A DNA stretch of 64,000 nt from Labrys wisconsinensis (lineage in GTDB: Bacteria > Pseudomonadota > Alphaproteobacteria > Rhizobiales > Labraceae): NCBI RefSeq assembly GCF_030814995.1, contig NZ_JAUSVX010000020.1, positions 1 to 64,000 on the forward strand. Direction: 5' to 3'. This document shows, in pieces, positions 50,383 to 59,594 of this stretch. Under the pieces are notes generated by a model that was not told the origin of the DNA, made no database searches, and worked only from the letters and a program-made list of their open reading frames with translations. The translations under genes were made by a program, and so were the position numbers. Every line of letters begins with the position of its first letter. Within the stretch, counting starts at the first letter, position 1.

Positions 50383-51405
50383 TCAGAGATCGACGGGCCG
50401 GCCGCTCGCGGCCGATTGCTCGATCGCGGCGAGCGCCCGTGTCGCGGCGAGGCCGTCCGCCACATCGGCGAGCAGCGGCGCGTCGCGCAGCACCGCGTCG
50501 ACGAAGCGGGCGATCGCCTCGAACACGAAGCCGCCGACCCTGGTGGCGCCGGTCGGGGCGACGCCGAGCACGTCGGCATAGCGCAGCCCCTTGCCGGTCA
50601 GCCGGCGCACCGCGCCGTTGTGCGAGGGGTCGGCCTGCACCTGGCCCTTGTCGCCGACCAGTTCGAGCTTGAAGTCGAACACCTGCGGGTTGTCGGGGGA
50701 GAGCAGCCAGCTGTTCTCCATGGTCACCACCGTGCCCTTGGCGAATTCGAGGATGGCGAGGTGGACGTCCTTGGTGGCGACGCCGCGGGACGCCAGCACC
50801 CCTTCGCGCGAGACGGCATAGACGCGCTTCACCTCGTCGGCGAGCACGAAGCGCAGGGCGTCGAGAGCGTGGCTGCCGAGGAACCACAGCGCCGAGGAGC
50901 GGCTCGCCCAGCTCAGCATCTCCAGCGGCACGAAGGTGGTGTTGCTGAGGCGGGCCGAGCCGTGCACCGGCCGGCCGATCTCGCCGGAGGCCACCGCCTC
51001 GCGGACCTGAACGATGGCAGGGCTGACGCGGTTGTGGAAATCGACCATCAGCTTGGCCTTGGACCTGGCGGCAGCGTCGGCGATGGCGTTCGCCTCCTCC
51101 AGCGTGGTCGCCAGCGGCTTCTCGCTGAGCACGTGCTTGCCGGCGGCCAGCGCCGCCAGGATGATCGGGGTGTGGGTGAAGTCGGGCGTGGCGATCGAGA
51201 CCGCGTCGACATGCGGGTCGGCGATCAGGTCCTCGTGCCTGGTGTAGGCGGCCTTGGCGCCGGTCTCGGCCTTCATCGCCTCGGCCCGCTCGGGCGAGAC
51301 GTCGCACACCGCCACCAGCTCGGTCTCGGGCAGCGTGGTGAAGACATGGGCATGGTTGGCGCCCCACAGACCGGCGCCGACGACGCCCATTCTCAGCCTT
51401 TGCAT
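50383..51405 (-). CDS. Gfo/Idh/MocA family sugar oxidoreductase
   Basis: A 340-residue NAD(P)-dependent dehydrogenase. Rossmann motif [12 protein letters not shown] near residue 8, the EKP motif in [13 protein letters not shown] near 93 and the catalytic-type His in [13 protein letters not shown] near 175 define the family. AGGAG lies nine bases before the ATG at 51405. It sits inside the importer operon, so it probably oxidises the imported sugar or inositol at C1 or C3. Confidence 0.93.
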   Translation of the reverse strand: MQRLRMGVVGAGLWGANHAHVFTTLPETELVAVCDVSPERAEAMKAETGAKAAYTRHEDLIADPHVDAVSIATPDFTHTPIILAALAAGKHVLSEKPLATTLEEANAIADAAARSKAKLMVDFHNRVSPAIVQVREAVASGEIGRPVHGSARLSNTTFVPLEMLSWASRSSALWFLGSHALDALRFVLADEVKRVYAVSREGVLASRGVATKDVHLAILEFAKGTVVTMENSWLLSPDNPQVFDFKLELVGDKGQVQADPSHNGAVRRLTGKGLRYADVLGVAPTGATRVGGFVFEAIARFVDAVLRDAPLLADVADGLAATRALAAIEQSAASGRPVDL

Positions 51406-51423
51406 GGACAATACTCCTGAAGG

Positions 51424-52254
51424 TCAGCCCTTGACCGAGCCGAAGGTCAGACCGCGCACCACGTAGCGGTCGAAGACGAGGAAGATCAGCATGGGCGGCA
51501 CCATGGCGACCACGGCGGCTGCCGCGATATAGTTCCAGGTGACGCCCGCCGTGGCGAAATAGCCGAGCGTGCCGATCGGCAGCGTCGCGGTGGCGCGCGA
51601 GCTCAGCACCAGCGGGAAGGCGGCGTTGTTCCAGGCGAAGACGAAGGCGAACATCGAGGTGACGATCAGGCCCGGACGGACGATCGGCAGGGTGATGCGC
51701 AGCATGATCACGTGCCAGCGGGCCCCGTCGACGCGCGCCGCCTCCTCCAGCTCGATCGGCACCTCGTCGATGAAGCTCTTCATCAGCCAGACGGAGAAGG
51801 GGATGGTCAGGGTCTGCAGCACCAGCACCATGGCGAGATAGGTGCCGGAGAGGCCGATGCGCGTCATCAGCACGAAATAGGGGATGAGGAAGGCGACCGG
51901 CGGCGCCATCAGCAGGCCGAGATACCAGAGCATCAGGTTCTTCTTGGCCCGGAAGCGGAAGCGCGACAGCGCGTAGGCCGCCGGCACGGAGAAGGGCAGG
52001 TTGAGCAGCACCGTGCCGGTCGCCACGATGATGCTGTTGACGAGCTGCGGCGCGTTGGCGCCGGGGTCGAGCAGGATGTGGCGGAAGGCGTCGAGCGTCG
52101 GCGTGAAGGTGAACTGCGGCGGATTGAGGAAGGCGGTCTCGGGCGGGCGGATCGCCAGGGCGAAGAACCAGCAGATCGGCCCGATGAAGAAGACGAGGGC
52201 CAGGAGGATGGCGCCGTAGAGGGCCGTCGCGGCGAGGGGACGCTGGCGGCGCAT
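51424..52254 (-). CDS. ABC sugar importer permease (MalG type)
   Basis: A 276-residue permease with six helices. The EAA loop [20 protein letters not shown] lies near residue 167. Helices include [20 protein letters not shown] and [17 protein letters not shown]. Its start is one base after the stop of the preceding permease gene, so the two are coupled. Confidence 0.93.
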   Translation of the reverse strand: MRRQRPLAATALYGAILLALVFFIGPICWFFALAIRPPETAFLNPPQFTFTPTLDAFRHILLDPGANAPQLVNSIIVATGTVLLNLPFSVPAAYALSRFRFRAKKNLMLWYLGLLMAPPVAFLIPYFVLMTRIGLSGTYLAMVLVLQTLTIPFSVWLMKSFIDEVPIELEEAARVDGARWHVIMLRITLPIVRPGLIVTSMFAFVFAWNNAAFPLVLSSRATATLPIGTLGYFATAGVTWNYIAAAAVVAMVPPMLIFLVFDRYVVRGLTFGSVKG

Positions 52255-52255
52255 C

Positions 52256-53176
52256 TCACCACTCCTCGTTGCGGAAGGCGAAGAAGACGTAGAGGGCGAT
52301 CAGCGCATTGACGATCACCACGATGATCCAGGTCATGGCGCTGGCGAGCCCGATGTTGAACTGCATCAGGCCGAGCTCGTAGAGGGAGTAGCCGAGCGTG
52401 CGCGACGCCGTGCCGGGGCCGCCGCGGGTGAGCACCAGGACGGGGTCGAAGGTGTTGAACAGCTGCATGAAGCGCAGCATCAGCACGATCGCGGCCGTGC
52501 GGCGGATCAGCGGCAGCTTGATGCGCACCAGCATGGCCCAGGGCGAGGCCTTGTCGAGCCGGGCGGCCTCGACGATCTCCTGCGGCACCGAGAGCAGGCC
52601 GGCATAGAGCACGATGGCGAAGAACGGCGTCCATTGCCACACGTCGGCCGCCAGGACGCTCGCCAGCGCCGTCGCCTGGCTGCCGAGCAGACCCTGGGCC
52701 GGCACCGGCAGGAAGGCCGAGCGCAGCACCCAGGGGATGAGGCCGGCGCCGGGATCGTAGAGGTAGCGGAACAGGAAGCCGACCACGATCGGGGCGATGG
52801 TGGTGGGCAGGATCAGGAGGGCCCGCGCCGCCGACATGCCGGGCAGGGCGGTGGCCAGCACCAGGGCGATGGCGAGGCCGAGCACGAACTCGATGGCCGT
52901 GCCGACCACCGACAGCACGATGGTGTTGCGCAGGCTGGCGACGAAGTCGGCGCTGGCGAGGACCTGGCGGTAATTGGCGAGGCCGACGAAGCCGAGCGGC
53001 TCGCCGGCCGCCTGCAGGTTCCAGAAATAGAAGCTGTTCTTCAGCGCGAAGATCAGGGGATAGGCGATCAGCGCCAGCAGCAGCACCACCGACGGGGCGA
53101 TCAGGACGAAGGGCAGCCAGGACCGCGGCCTGCGGCGGGGCAGGGCCGGAGCGGCGCCGGAAAGGACGTCGTGCAT
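52256..53176 (-). CDS. ABC sugar importer permease (MalF type)
   Basis: A 306-residue permease. Helices include FVLIAPSVVLLLALIAYPLI and ALLILPTTIAPIVVGFLFRY; the EAA loop EIVEAARLDKASPWAMLVRI lies near 198. I choose the ATG at 53176: the preceding 54 codons of open frame would run through the intergenic hairpin at 53281 and lack a ribosome site. The first 20 residues are basic (PRRRPRSW). Confidence 0.92.
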   Translation of the reverse strand: MHDVLSGAAPALPRRRPRSWLPFVLIAPSVVLLLALIAYPLIFALKNSFYFWNLQAAGEPLGFVGLANYRQVLASADFVASLRNTIVLSVVGTAIEFVLGLAIALVLATALPGMSAARALLILPTTIAPIVVGFLFRYLYDPGAGLIPWVLRSAFLPVPAQGLLGSQATALASVLAADVWQWTPFFAIVLYAGLLSVPQEIVEAARLDKASPWAMLVRIKLPLIRRTAAIVLMLRFMQLFNTFDPVLVLTRGGPGTASRTLGYSLYELGLMQFNIGLASAMTWIIVVIVNALIALYVFFAFRNEEW

Positions 53177-53280
53177 GCGCAGCCTGGGATCGGAGCGGGA
53201 GACGGCGGGGCGCGCCGCGGCGGAAACGTCTTGCGATCTGGCGTAGTCGCCAAGCCGCAAGGGCGCGTCGAGACCAGGGT

Positions 53281-53320
53281 GGCGTGCCTCCGGCGCAGAG
53301 GTCGGCGCCGGAGGCACGCC
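53281..53320. repeat. Perfect 16-base-pair hairpin between binding-protein and permease genes
   Basis: GGCGTGCCTCCGGCGC (53281-53296) and its exact complement (53305-53320) flank the 8-base loop AGAGGTCG. It lies 20 bases after the binding-protein stop in the direction of transcription (minus). With no T-run, a role in message stability or partial termination is more likely than full termination. Confidence 0.88.
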
Positions 53321-53339
53321 GTGCCAGGGTCGGATCAAG

Positions 53340-54797
53340 TCAGGAGAGGGTCTTGATCAGGCCCTTTGCGGCCTCGAGGCTGTCGTCGAAGCTCGGTTGC
53401 TTGTACGGCAGCAGGAAATTGGCGCCGAGGACGTTCTTGAACAATTCGTCGGTCTGCTTGAGCCCGGCCGCGACCTCGCCGCCGCCGGACAGGAACTGGT
53501 TGAGCTGCAGGCCGAGCACGCCCTCGAGCGCGGTGTAGCCGGGCACGGGCGGGCGCGAGATCTTGCCGTTGCCCTGCTCCATCATCGCCAGCTGCACGTC
53601 GAGATAGGGATAGACCTTGGCGACGTCGGCGTCCTTGTAGAGGGAGCGGCGGGCAAAGTCGGAGAACTGGTAGTTGAGGTCCGGCCAGAGCGCCATCTTC
53701 TTCTGGGTCGCGGCGGAGGTGGCCCATTTCAGGAAGGCCCAGCCGTTCTGCTGGTTGGACGAGCTGGAGGGAATGCCGAGGCTCCAGCCGCCGATGCTGA
53801 CGTTCTGCTTGACGCCCGCCGCCTTGGGCAGCGCACCGACGTCGAACGTCTCCATGACGTCGGACTTCTTGCCGGTCATGTAGCCGCTGTTCTTGACGAG
53901 ATAGAAATAGGGCGTCCACCAGTAGAACATGCCGATGTCGCCGGCGGCGAAGCGGGTGCCGGCGTCGAACCAGACATAGTTGATCGCTTCGGGTGGCGAG
54001 AGCTTGTAGAGCTCCTGGTAGAGCGCGACGGACTTCGCCCAGGCGTCGCCGGTGAGCTGCGGCGTGAAATCCCAGGGGCTCTCGGGGAAGGACTTGAACC
54101 AGCGGGCGCCGTTGCTCGCCGCAACTTGCGTGAACATGTGGACGATCGGGGTGGGCTGCGAGCCGCAGACCACGGTCGGGAACAGCGGCTTGCCGCCGGC
54201 CTGCTTGCCGGCGAGCGATTGCAGCGTCTGGAGATAGGCGTCCCAGGTCCAGGCCTCGTCCGTGGCCTTGGGCGGCGCCTTGACGCCGAACTGGCCGAAG
54301 AGGTCCTTGCGGTAGATCACGCCCTGGGCATAGGCCGCCACGGGCAGGGTGACGAAGCGGCCTTTCCAGATGTTGGAGGAATAGAGCACTTCCGGGATGA
54401 AGTCGCCGAGGTCGATGGCCTTGTCGGCCTTGATGAAGTCGTCGAGCGGCGTGACCCAGCCATTGTCGAGATATTGGCCCGACCACATCTGGTCGACGGT
54501 GATGACGTCGGCGTCCGAGGTCTTGGCGACGAAGGAGGAGACGAGGCGGGCCTGCAGCGCGTCGTAGGACAGGCTCTCCAGCTCGACCTTGAGGCCGGTC
54601 TCCTTCTCGAACTCCGGCAGCATCGCCTTCATGGAGAAGAAGAACGGGTCCTCCACCGAGAGCACGCGCACGGTGCCGGAGCCCGCGGCGCGGGCGGGCG
54701 CGACGGACGCGCCGGCGAGCGCGGCCGCGGCCAGCGCGCCGGATCCGGCCTGCAGCAGCGCGCGCCTGGTCAAAGGATCGATGATGTCTTGCGGCAT
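53340..54797 (-). CDS. ABC sugar importer binding protein (family 1), with Tat-like signal
   Basis: A 485-residue periplasmic protein. The N-terminus carries LTRRALLQAGSGALAAAALA, a twin-arginine-type signal without the full consensus, ending in APARAAG near residue 38. The mature part has FEKETGLKVELESLSYDALQ, DADVITVDQMWSGQYLDNGW and LPVAAYAQGVIYRKDLFG. It is the first gene of the importer operon and is divergent from the ROK repressor. The exported substrate is likely a saccharide or polyol. Confidence 0.92.
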   Translation of the reverse strand: MPQDIIDPLTRRALLQAGSGALAAAALAGASVAPARAAGSGTVRVLSVEDPFFFSMKAMLPEFEKETGLKVELESLSYDALQARLVSSFVAKTSDADVITVDQMWSGQYLDNGWVTPLDDFIKADKAIDLGDFIPEVLYSSNIWKGRFVTLPVAAYAQGVIYRKDLFGQFGVKAPPKATDEAWTWDAYLQTLQSLAGKQAGGKPLFPTVVCGSQPTPIVHMFTQVAASNGARWFKSFPESPWDFTPQLTGDAWAKSVALYQELYKLSPPEAINYVWFDAGTRFAAGDIGMFYWWTPYFYLVKNSGYMTGKKSDVMETFDVGALPKAAGVKQNVSIGGWSLGIPSSSSNQQNGWAFLKWATSAATQKKMALWPDLNYQFSDFARRSLYKDADVAKVYPYLDVQLAMMEQGNGKISRPPVPGYTALEGVLGLQLNQFLSGGGEVAAGLKQTDELFKNVLGANFLLPYKQPSFDDSLEAAKGLIKTLS

Positions 54798-54893
54798 GTC
54801 AGCTTCCCCTCTTGCCTCGTTCCGGCTCTGCCCGGCGGGGCGAGCCGACGATGGTCGTGCACGGCGGCCTTGTTGTTGTGGCCTGCTCTGGTA

Positions 54894-54918
54894 AGTTTGA
54901 TGCTCTCACATACAAACT
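54894..54918. promoter_or_regulatory. Candidate ROK operator in the divergent importer promoter
   Basis: AGTTTG (54894-54899) and CAAACT (54913-54918) form an inverted repeat with a 13-base spacer, extended on both sides by GGTA and ACC. It lies between the binding-protein gene and the ROK gene and is the only clear palindrome there. Confidence 0.5.
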
Positions 54919-54945
54919 ACCTCGTCAAGGCGACGAGGCTGGAGT

Positions 54946-56301
54946 ATGACTGAGACACCTGGGCTCGGAAGGGAATCGCCTGGCCCCGGAGATGCCGGCG
55001 GCGAGCCCGATGAAAGCCTATCGCGAGCGGTGAGAATGAAGGCCGGCAGCACCCCGTCCGCCGAGGCGGGCATCGGCACTCTCGGAGCCATGGGCGCCCC
55101 GCTCGACGAGATCGCGCGGCCGGCGCGGCGCCGGCAGGGGCTGATCTCCTCGGCCGCCATCGGCTCGGCCAATCGCGGGCGCGTGCTCAAGCTCCTGTTC
55201 GATCTCGGCCCGACCAGCCGGGCGGAGCTGGCGCGCCATGTCGGCGTCAACCGGGCGACGATCACCGGCATCATCCAGCCGCTGGTCGACCAGGGCATCC
55301 TGGTCGAGGGCGACCCGCTGCGCTCCAGCGAGGGCGGCGGCAAGCCGGCGCGGCCGCTGTGGTTCTCGCAGGATGCCCAGCCGATCTGCGCCGTGCTGCT
55401 GATGCACGACAGCGTGCACACGGCGCTCGTCTCGCTCGACGGCGCCATCACCGCCGAGCGCAAGGCCGAGTTCCCGCGCGAGGCGACGCGGGTCGAGCCG
55501 ATCATGGAGGCCGTCGCCGCCTGCCTCGCCGGCACCCTGTCGGAGGCGCCGCGCGCGCCGCGCGCCATCGGCGTCGCCGCCGGCGGCATGATCGACACCG
55601 ACCGCGGCGCGATCGTCACCGTCAATCTCGCGCCGATGCTGGACGGATTTCCGCTGGGGCCGGAGCTGACGCGCCGCTTCGGCCTGCCGACCTGCGTCGA
55701 CCATCATCCGCGGGCGCTGCTGGTCGGCGACCGCTGGTTCGGGGTCGGGCGCGGCCGGCGGCGCTTCGCCGTGGTCTATACCGGCGATGTGCTGGGCGGC
55801 GCCCTCTTCCTCGACGACCATCTCTATCGCGGTCCGGCCGGGGCGGGCGGCGAGCTCGGTCACACCTTCGTGCAGGTCGACGGCCTGCCGTGCCGCTGCG
55901 GCCGGCGCGGCTGCTGGGAGACGATCGCGACGCTGCGCTGGCTGCGCCGGGAGGCGGCGGCGCGCGGCCTGCCCGCGGCGATCGATTCGCGCCGCCTCGT
56001 GGCCCTGGCGGCCGAAGGGGCTCCCGGCGCCGCCGAGCTGCTCGACCGCTATGCCCGCAACGTGGCGGTGGGCATCGCCAACCTGCAGCAGACCATGGCG
56101 CCGAACTTCATCGTGCTGCACGGCGACGTTGCCGGCGGCGGGCCCGTCATGATCGAGGCCATCGCCGCCCATGTCCGCGCCCTGGTGCCCTGGCGTCCCG
56201 GCGGCGACATCGAGCTCGTCGCCGGCGACATCGCCGATGCCGCCGCCCTGCGCGGCGCCGCCGGGCTGGTGCTGTCGGACCTCCTGCATTTCGAGCTCTG
56301 A
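54946..56301 (+). CDS. ROK-family transcriptional repressor
   Basis: A protein of up to 451 residues. The winged HTH near residues 72-130 contains SANRGRVLKLLFDLGPTSRA, HVGVNRATITGIIQPLVDQG and ILVEGDP. The ROK domain has VVYTGDVLGGALFLDDHLYR, GGELGHTFVQVDG and the zinc cluster CRCGRRGCWE. It controls, by position, the divergent importer and perhaps the AGE gene behind it. The ATG at 54946 has GAGG seven bases upstream; starts at 55036 or 55090 would trim the disordered first 30-50 residues. Confidence 0.9.
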   Translation: MTETPGLGRESPGPGDAGGEPDESLSRAVRMKAGSTPSAEAGIGTLGAMGAPLDEIARPARRRQGLISSAAIGSANRGRVLKLLFDLGPTSRAELARHVGVNRATITGIIQPLVDQGILVEGDPLRSSEGGGKPARPLWFSQDAQPICAVLLMHDSVHTALVSLDGAITAERKAEFPREATRVEPIMEAVAACLAGTLSEAPRAPRAIGVAAGGMIDTDRGAIVTVNLAPMLDGFPLGPELTRRFGLPTCVDHHPRALLVGDRWFGVGRGRRRFAVVYTGDVLGGALFLDDHLYRGPAGAGGELGHTFVQVDGLPCRCGRRGCWETIATLRWLRREAAARGLPAAIDSRRLVALAAEGAPGAAELLDRYARNVAVGIANLQQTMAPNFIVLHGDVAGGGPVMIEAIAAHVRALVPWRPGGDIELVAGDIADAAALRGAAGLVLSDLLHFEL

Positions 56302-56462
56302 GGGGAGGGCGCGGCTTGCGGCGCCGGGCGGGCCGCGTCACACTCGCGCCGCCCGTCCGTGATTCAGCCCGAAGACACCGGTGCGGAGGCTCGCCCGCCA
56401 ACCCCGCGCGGCGGCGAGCGCTTTGTGGCGCGGGGTCGTGAGGACGGGGCCGAGGATATTCG

Positions 56463-57719
56463 ATGGTGCGCGCAACCGGCGGCTTGCCGGACAGATGGTC
56501 CGACCGGCCCTATCACCGCAGCTGGCTTCTCGCCCAGGCCAACGGCCTGTTCGATTTCTTCCAGCACAATTCCGTCAACCCGCGGGGCGGCTTCTACGAC
56601 CTCGACGATCGCGGGCGGCCGCTCGATCCGGCCGGCCAGGTGCGCGGCATCCATATCGCGGCGCGCGCCGTGCACTGCTTCGCCATCGCCACGCTGCTCG
56701 GCCGGCCCGGCGCCGCCGATGTGGTCGACCGCGGCATGGACTATCTGTGGAACCACCACCGCGACCTCGAGAACGGCGGCTATGTCTGGTCGCTGAACGA
56801 TGCCGGCCCGGTCGATGCCAGCAAGCAGGGTTACGGCCACGCCTTCGTGCTGCTGGCGGCGTCATCCGCCCGGACCATCGGCCATCCCCTGGCGGACGCC
56901 ATGCTCGCCGACATCACCGAGGTCCTGAACGCGCGCTTCTGGGAGGCGCGGCACGGGGCGATCGCCGAGGAATTCACCGCCGACTGGCAGCCCCTCGACG
57001 GCGGGCGCTATCGCGGCCAGAACTCCAACATGCACCTGACCGAGGCGCTGATGGCCGCCTTCGAGACGACCGGGGACAAGGATTATCTCGCCAAGGCCGA
57101 GAGCATCGCCGATCTGGTGATCCGCCGCCGCGCCGGCTCGGTCGGCTGGCGTGTCGCCGAGCATTTCGACGCCGACTGGGGCCTGGACAAGCACTATTAC
57201 CACCCCAACGAGATGTTCCGGCCGGCCGGCACCACGCCGGGGCACTGGCTGGAATGGGCCCGCCTGACGCTGCAGATCTGGGCGCTCGGCGGCCGCCGGC
57301 ACGACTGGATGCCGGAGGCGGCGCGGGGCCTGTTCGCCCAGGCCATGGCGCTCGGCTGGGACGCCGACAAGGGCGGCTTCTTCTACACGCTCGACTGGGA
57401 GGACCGGCCGGCCAAGCGCCACAAGCTGTGGTGGCCGGCCTGCGAGGGCATCGGGGCGGCGCATTTTCTCGGCGAGCACCTGCCGAGCGCGTTTCACGAG
57501 GAGGGCTACCGCAAGATCTGGAACGTGATCGAGCGTGCTTTCCTCGACCGCGAGAACGGCGGCTGGCACGAGGAGCTGACCGAGGACCTCGTGCCCGGCC
57601 ACAGCATGTTCGCCGGCAAGGGCGATATCTACCACGCCCTGCAGGCCTGCCTCATCCCGCTGTTCCCGGCGACGGGCAGCCTGACCAAGGTCATCGTCGA
57701 GGCCGGCGGCGCCGTATGA
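56463..57719 (+). CDS. AGE-family epimerase/isomerase (N-acylglucosamine 2-epimerase or mannose isomerase, YihS-like)
   Basis: A 418-residue (alpha/alpha)6-barrel enzyme. Conserved active-site segments are RGIHIAARAVHCF near 61, NSNMHLTEALMAAF near 187, PGHWLEWARLTL near 259, KLWWPACEGIGAAHFL near 320 and the final His in GKGDIYHALQAC near 390. These His, Glu and Arg positions match aldose-ketose isomerases such as mannose isomerase or sulfoquinovose isomerase YihS. GAGG lies seven bases before the ATG. It follows the ROK gene and suits processing of the sugar imported by 49196-54797. Confidence 0.88.
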   Translation: MVRATGGLPDRWSDRPYHRSWLLAQANGLFDFFQHNSVNPRGGFYDLDDRGRPLDPAGQVRGIHIAARAVHCFAIATLLGRPGAADVVDRGMDYLWNHHRDLENGGYVWSLNDAGPVDASKQGYGHAFVLLAASSARTIGHPLADAMLADITEVLNARFWEARHGAIAEEFTADWQPLDGGRYRGQNSNMHLTEALMAAFETTGDKDYLAKAESIADLVIRRRAGSVGWRVAEHFDADWGLDKHYYHPNEMFRPAGTTPGHWLEWARLTLQIWALGGRRHDWMPEAARGLFAQAMALGWDADKGGFFYTLDWEDRPAKRHKLWWPACEGIGAAHFLGEHLPSAFHEEGYRKIWNVIERAFLDRENGGWHEELTEDLVPGHSMFAGKGDIYHALQACLIPLFPATGSLTKVIVEAGGAV

Positions 57720-57741
57720 CGGCCGGAGCGCCGGCTCGCCG

Positions 57742-58104
57742 TCAGCGGGACCGGCGCGCGGCGGTAAGGCTCCTCATCCGTTCCAGGAGCCGGGACAGAG
57801 GTCCCGGTCGCGCCAGGAAGTCGTGGCCGTCCTCGATGGCGCGCCGGATGGCCTGCCGATGCGCCTCGAGCATCGCCTCGCGCCCCTTCGCATAGGCGCC
57901 GGGATCCGAGACGGGACTGGTGTTCTCCAGCACCAGCCCGCGCCGATACCGTTCGGGCAGGCTGCGCACGTCGAAATCCTGCCCGCCGCCCTCGGCCCGG
58001 TGGTTGGGGACCAGCGCATACCAGAAGTCCAGGGCCTGCGCCCCCTTCCAGCTGTGGTAGATCTTCACGCCCCTGTGGCCGAGCACGAGCTTGCGCTTGT
58101 TCAT
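57742..58104 (-). CDS. Conserved hypothetical protein
   Basis: A 120-residue protein (MNKRKLVLGHRGVKIYHSWK, ALDFWYALVPNHRAEG, RRGLVLENTSPVSDPGAYAK) with a basic, helical C-terminus. The start at 58104 has GGAGG five bases upstream, which the longer ATG at 58137 would overrun. It has no membrane helix or known motif. It is convergent with the AGE gene. Confidence 0.65.
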   Translation of the reverse strand: MNKRKLVLGHRGVKIYHSWKGAQALDFWYALVPNHRAEGGGQDFDVRSLPERYRRGLVLENTSPVSDPGAYAKGREAMLEAHRQAIRRAIEDGHDFLARPGPLSRLLERMRSLTAARRSR

Positions 58105-58375
58105 CTGCGCCTCCACGCACAACCCGACGGCGGTCATCCTGCACCACCGGAGAGACGGGGATGTGTCGGCTGGCGCGGCCGCCCTGCGGGTGGAGATGGC
58201 CGCGGCGCGAGGCTCGCGGCGGCGAGGACGATCGTAATGTTAAGCGTTCGTTGACCCTGACGCTCGGATTTTATGAACCTGGCCGGCGTGGGCGCGTTGA
58301 GGTCACGACAGCGGCCGTCGTCGGAGAACGCGTTGCCGAGGCCGTGCTTGGCGCTTCATCGGTTGGGAGTTGCGT

Positions 58376-58609
58376 ATGAGTCCCCAGGAGAAGATGCAGG
58401 ATCGACGCATCGTTGCCGGGGCCGTCGGCGATGGGCTGGCGAGCCGGCACGAGGCGCTGCTGCAGGCGCCGCTTCCGGCGGCCATGGCGGCGCTTCTGGC
58501 GCGGCTGGCGGCCGTCGAGCCGCCGGGCGCGCGCTGCGGCGCGAACGTCGTCCCGGCAGGGTCGGATGGGGGGCGGCTCATAGGCTCTGCTTCGAATCAG
58601 AGGCCATGA
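58376..58609 (+). CDS. Small hypothetical protein, faintly NepR-like
   Basis: A 77-residue protein with GGGAG six bases before the ATG at 58376. The stretch GDGLASRHEALLQAPLPAAM followed by ALLARLAAVE loosely resembles the NepR anti-sigma core (hydrophobic helix, Pro-x-x-x, second helix), but no ecfG or phyR gene is nearby, so this is only a resemblance. The rest is polar. Confidence 0.45.
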   Translation: MSPQEKMQDRRIVAGAVGDGLASRHEALLQAPLPAAMAALLARLAAVEPPGARCGANVVPAGSDGGRLIGSASNQRP

Positions 58610-58624
58610 GCCGCTCAGCAACGC

Positions 58625-58789
58625 CTACTTCAGGTTTGCCGCGACGTTGCTGAACTTGTTGGTCAGGTTGGTGCCGACCGTGGTCATGGCGCCGATGGCG
58701 ACGACGGCGATGAGGGCTGCGATCAGGCCATATTCGATGGCAGTGGCGCCGCTCTCGTCCTTCACGAAACGGGAGAAGAGGCTGTTCAT
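58625..58789 (-). CDS. Flp/Fap-type pilin
   Basis: A 54-residue type IVb pilin (MNSLFSRFVKDESGATAIEY, GLIAALIAVVAIGAMTTVG). GATAIEYGLIA is the Flp motif in which prepilin peptidase cuts after Gly, before Ala/Thr-x-x-Glu-Tyr. GGAGC lies six bases before the ATG at 58789. No tad assembly genes are in the window; isolated flp genes are common in Hyphomicrobiales. Confidence 0.9.
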   Translation of the reverse strand: MNSLFSRFVKDESGATAIEYGLIAALIAVVAIGAMTTVGTNLTNKFSNVAANLK

Positions 58790-58998
58790 GGCAGTGCTCC
58801 GTTGGGTTGTGATGGCATCGGGTTCGACCGACCGTTCGTTGCACCGATCGTGAACAGCCATGACCCTACTCGGAAGCTATTTGAGTAAAATTAAGTCGAT
58901 CAGCCGTAAAAGGTTAACGGGCGCTTGGGTTAATGATTGGTTTCGGTGGACTATAGGCTTCGAGGGATCGAAGGACGAAGCCGCGAGCCTGGCGGTGA

Positions 58999-59475
58999 TC
59001 AGAGCGGAATCGGACCCTCGACCTTGACTTTTTCCATGGCGACGCAGGTTCTGAAGCTCTTCACGTTGCCGCCCTCGAAGAACAATTGACGTGTCAGGGA
59101 TGTATACTCATCCATGTCCCTGGCGTTCATGATGAGGATGAAGTCGGTCTCGCCGGTCACGTAGTAGCATTGCTGCACCTGCGGGCAGCTGGCGAAACGC
59201 TTCTTCATCTCGTCGAGCAGGTCCAACCTTTCGTTTTCGGTGGTCACCTCGACGACGATCGTCAGCGGGCGGCCGAGCGCCCGCTCGTTCACGACGGCGA
59301 TGTCCTTCCTGATGATCCCGGTGGCGCGAAGCCGTTGCAGGCGGCGCGCCACCGCCGGCGCGGAAAGGCCGACGCGGTCGGAAATTTCGCGCTGGGGCAT
59401 GAGATTGTCGAGCTGCACCAGCTGCAGAATCTTCAGGTCGAACTCGTCGACCGGCGTCTCGCCAGCCTGCGTCAT
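58999..59475 (-). CDS. Lrp/AsnC-family transcriptional regulator
   Basis: A 158-residue regulator: HTH residues about 12-60 (FDLKILQLVQLDNLMPQREI, VGLSAPAVARRLQRLRATGI) and a RAM effector domain (RPLTIVVEVTTENERLDLLD, QCYYVTGETDFILIMNARDM). I start at the ATG at 59475 (GAGGAG about ten bases upstream) rather than at 59547, whose first 24 residues are unlike the family. It is divergent from an amino-acid catabolic operon, so it is probably its amino-acid-responsive regulator. Confidence 0.92.
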   Translation of the reverse strand: MTQAGETPVDEFDLKILQLVQLDNLMPQREISDRVGLSAPAVARRLQRLRATGIIRKDIAVVNERALGRPLTIVVEVTTENERLDLLDEMKKRFASCPQVQQCYYVTGETDFILIMNARDMDEYTSLTRQLFFEGGNVKSFRTCVAMEKVKVEGPIPL

Positions 59476-59570
59476 GTCGGCGGTCTCCTCGCATTCGGGG
59501 CTCAATCTGCAAATTTCTTGCGCCGATATGGTCGAATGAGAGCACATTTCTCGCAGAGATCGAAATATTC

Positions 59571-59580
59571 TCTCGCGAGA
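59571..59580. promoter_or_regulatory. Palindrome in the Lrp/ammonia-lyase divergent region
   Basis: TCTCGCGAGA is a perfect 10-base palindrome 14 bases before the lyase ATG. A near-copy, TCTCGCAGAGA, begins at 59549. Two such sites in line fit an Lrp-type dimer-of-dimers binding region; this is inferred. Confidence 0.5.
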
Positions 59581-59594
59581 TCACGAGGCACGCC

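Noticed and set aside
58376-58609. Firm assignment of the small protein as NepR
   Set aside because: The resemblance is short and no ecfG or phyR gene is nearby, so the gene is listed as hypothetical.
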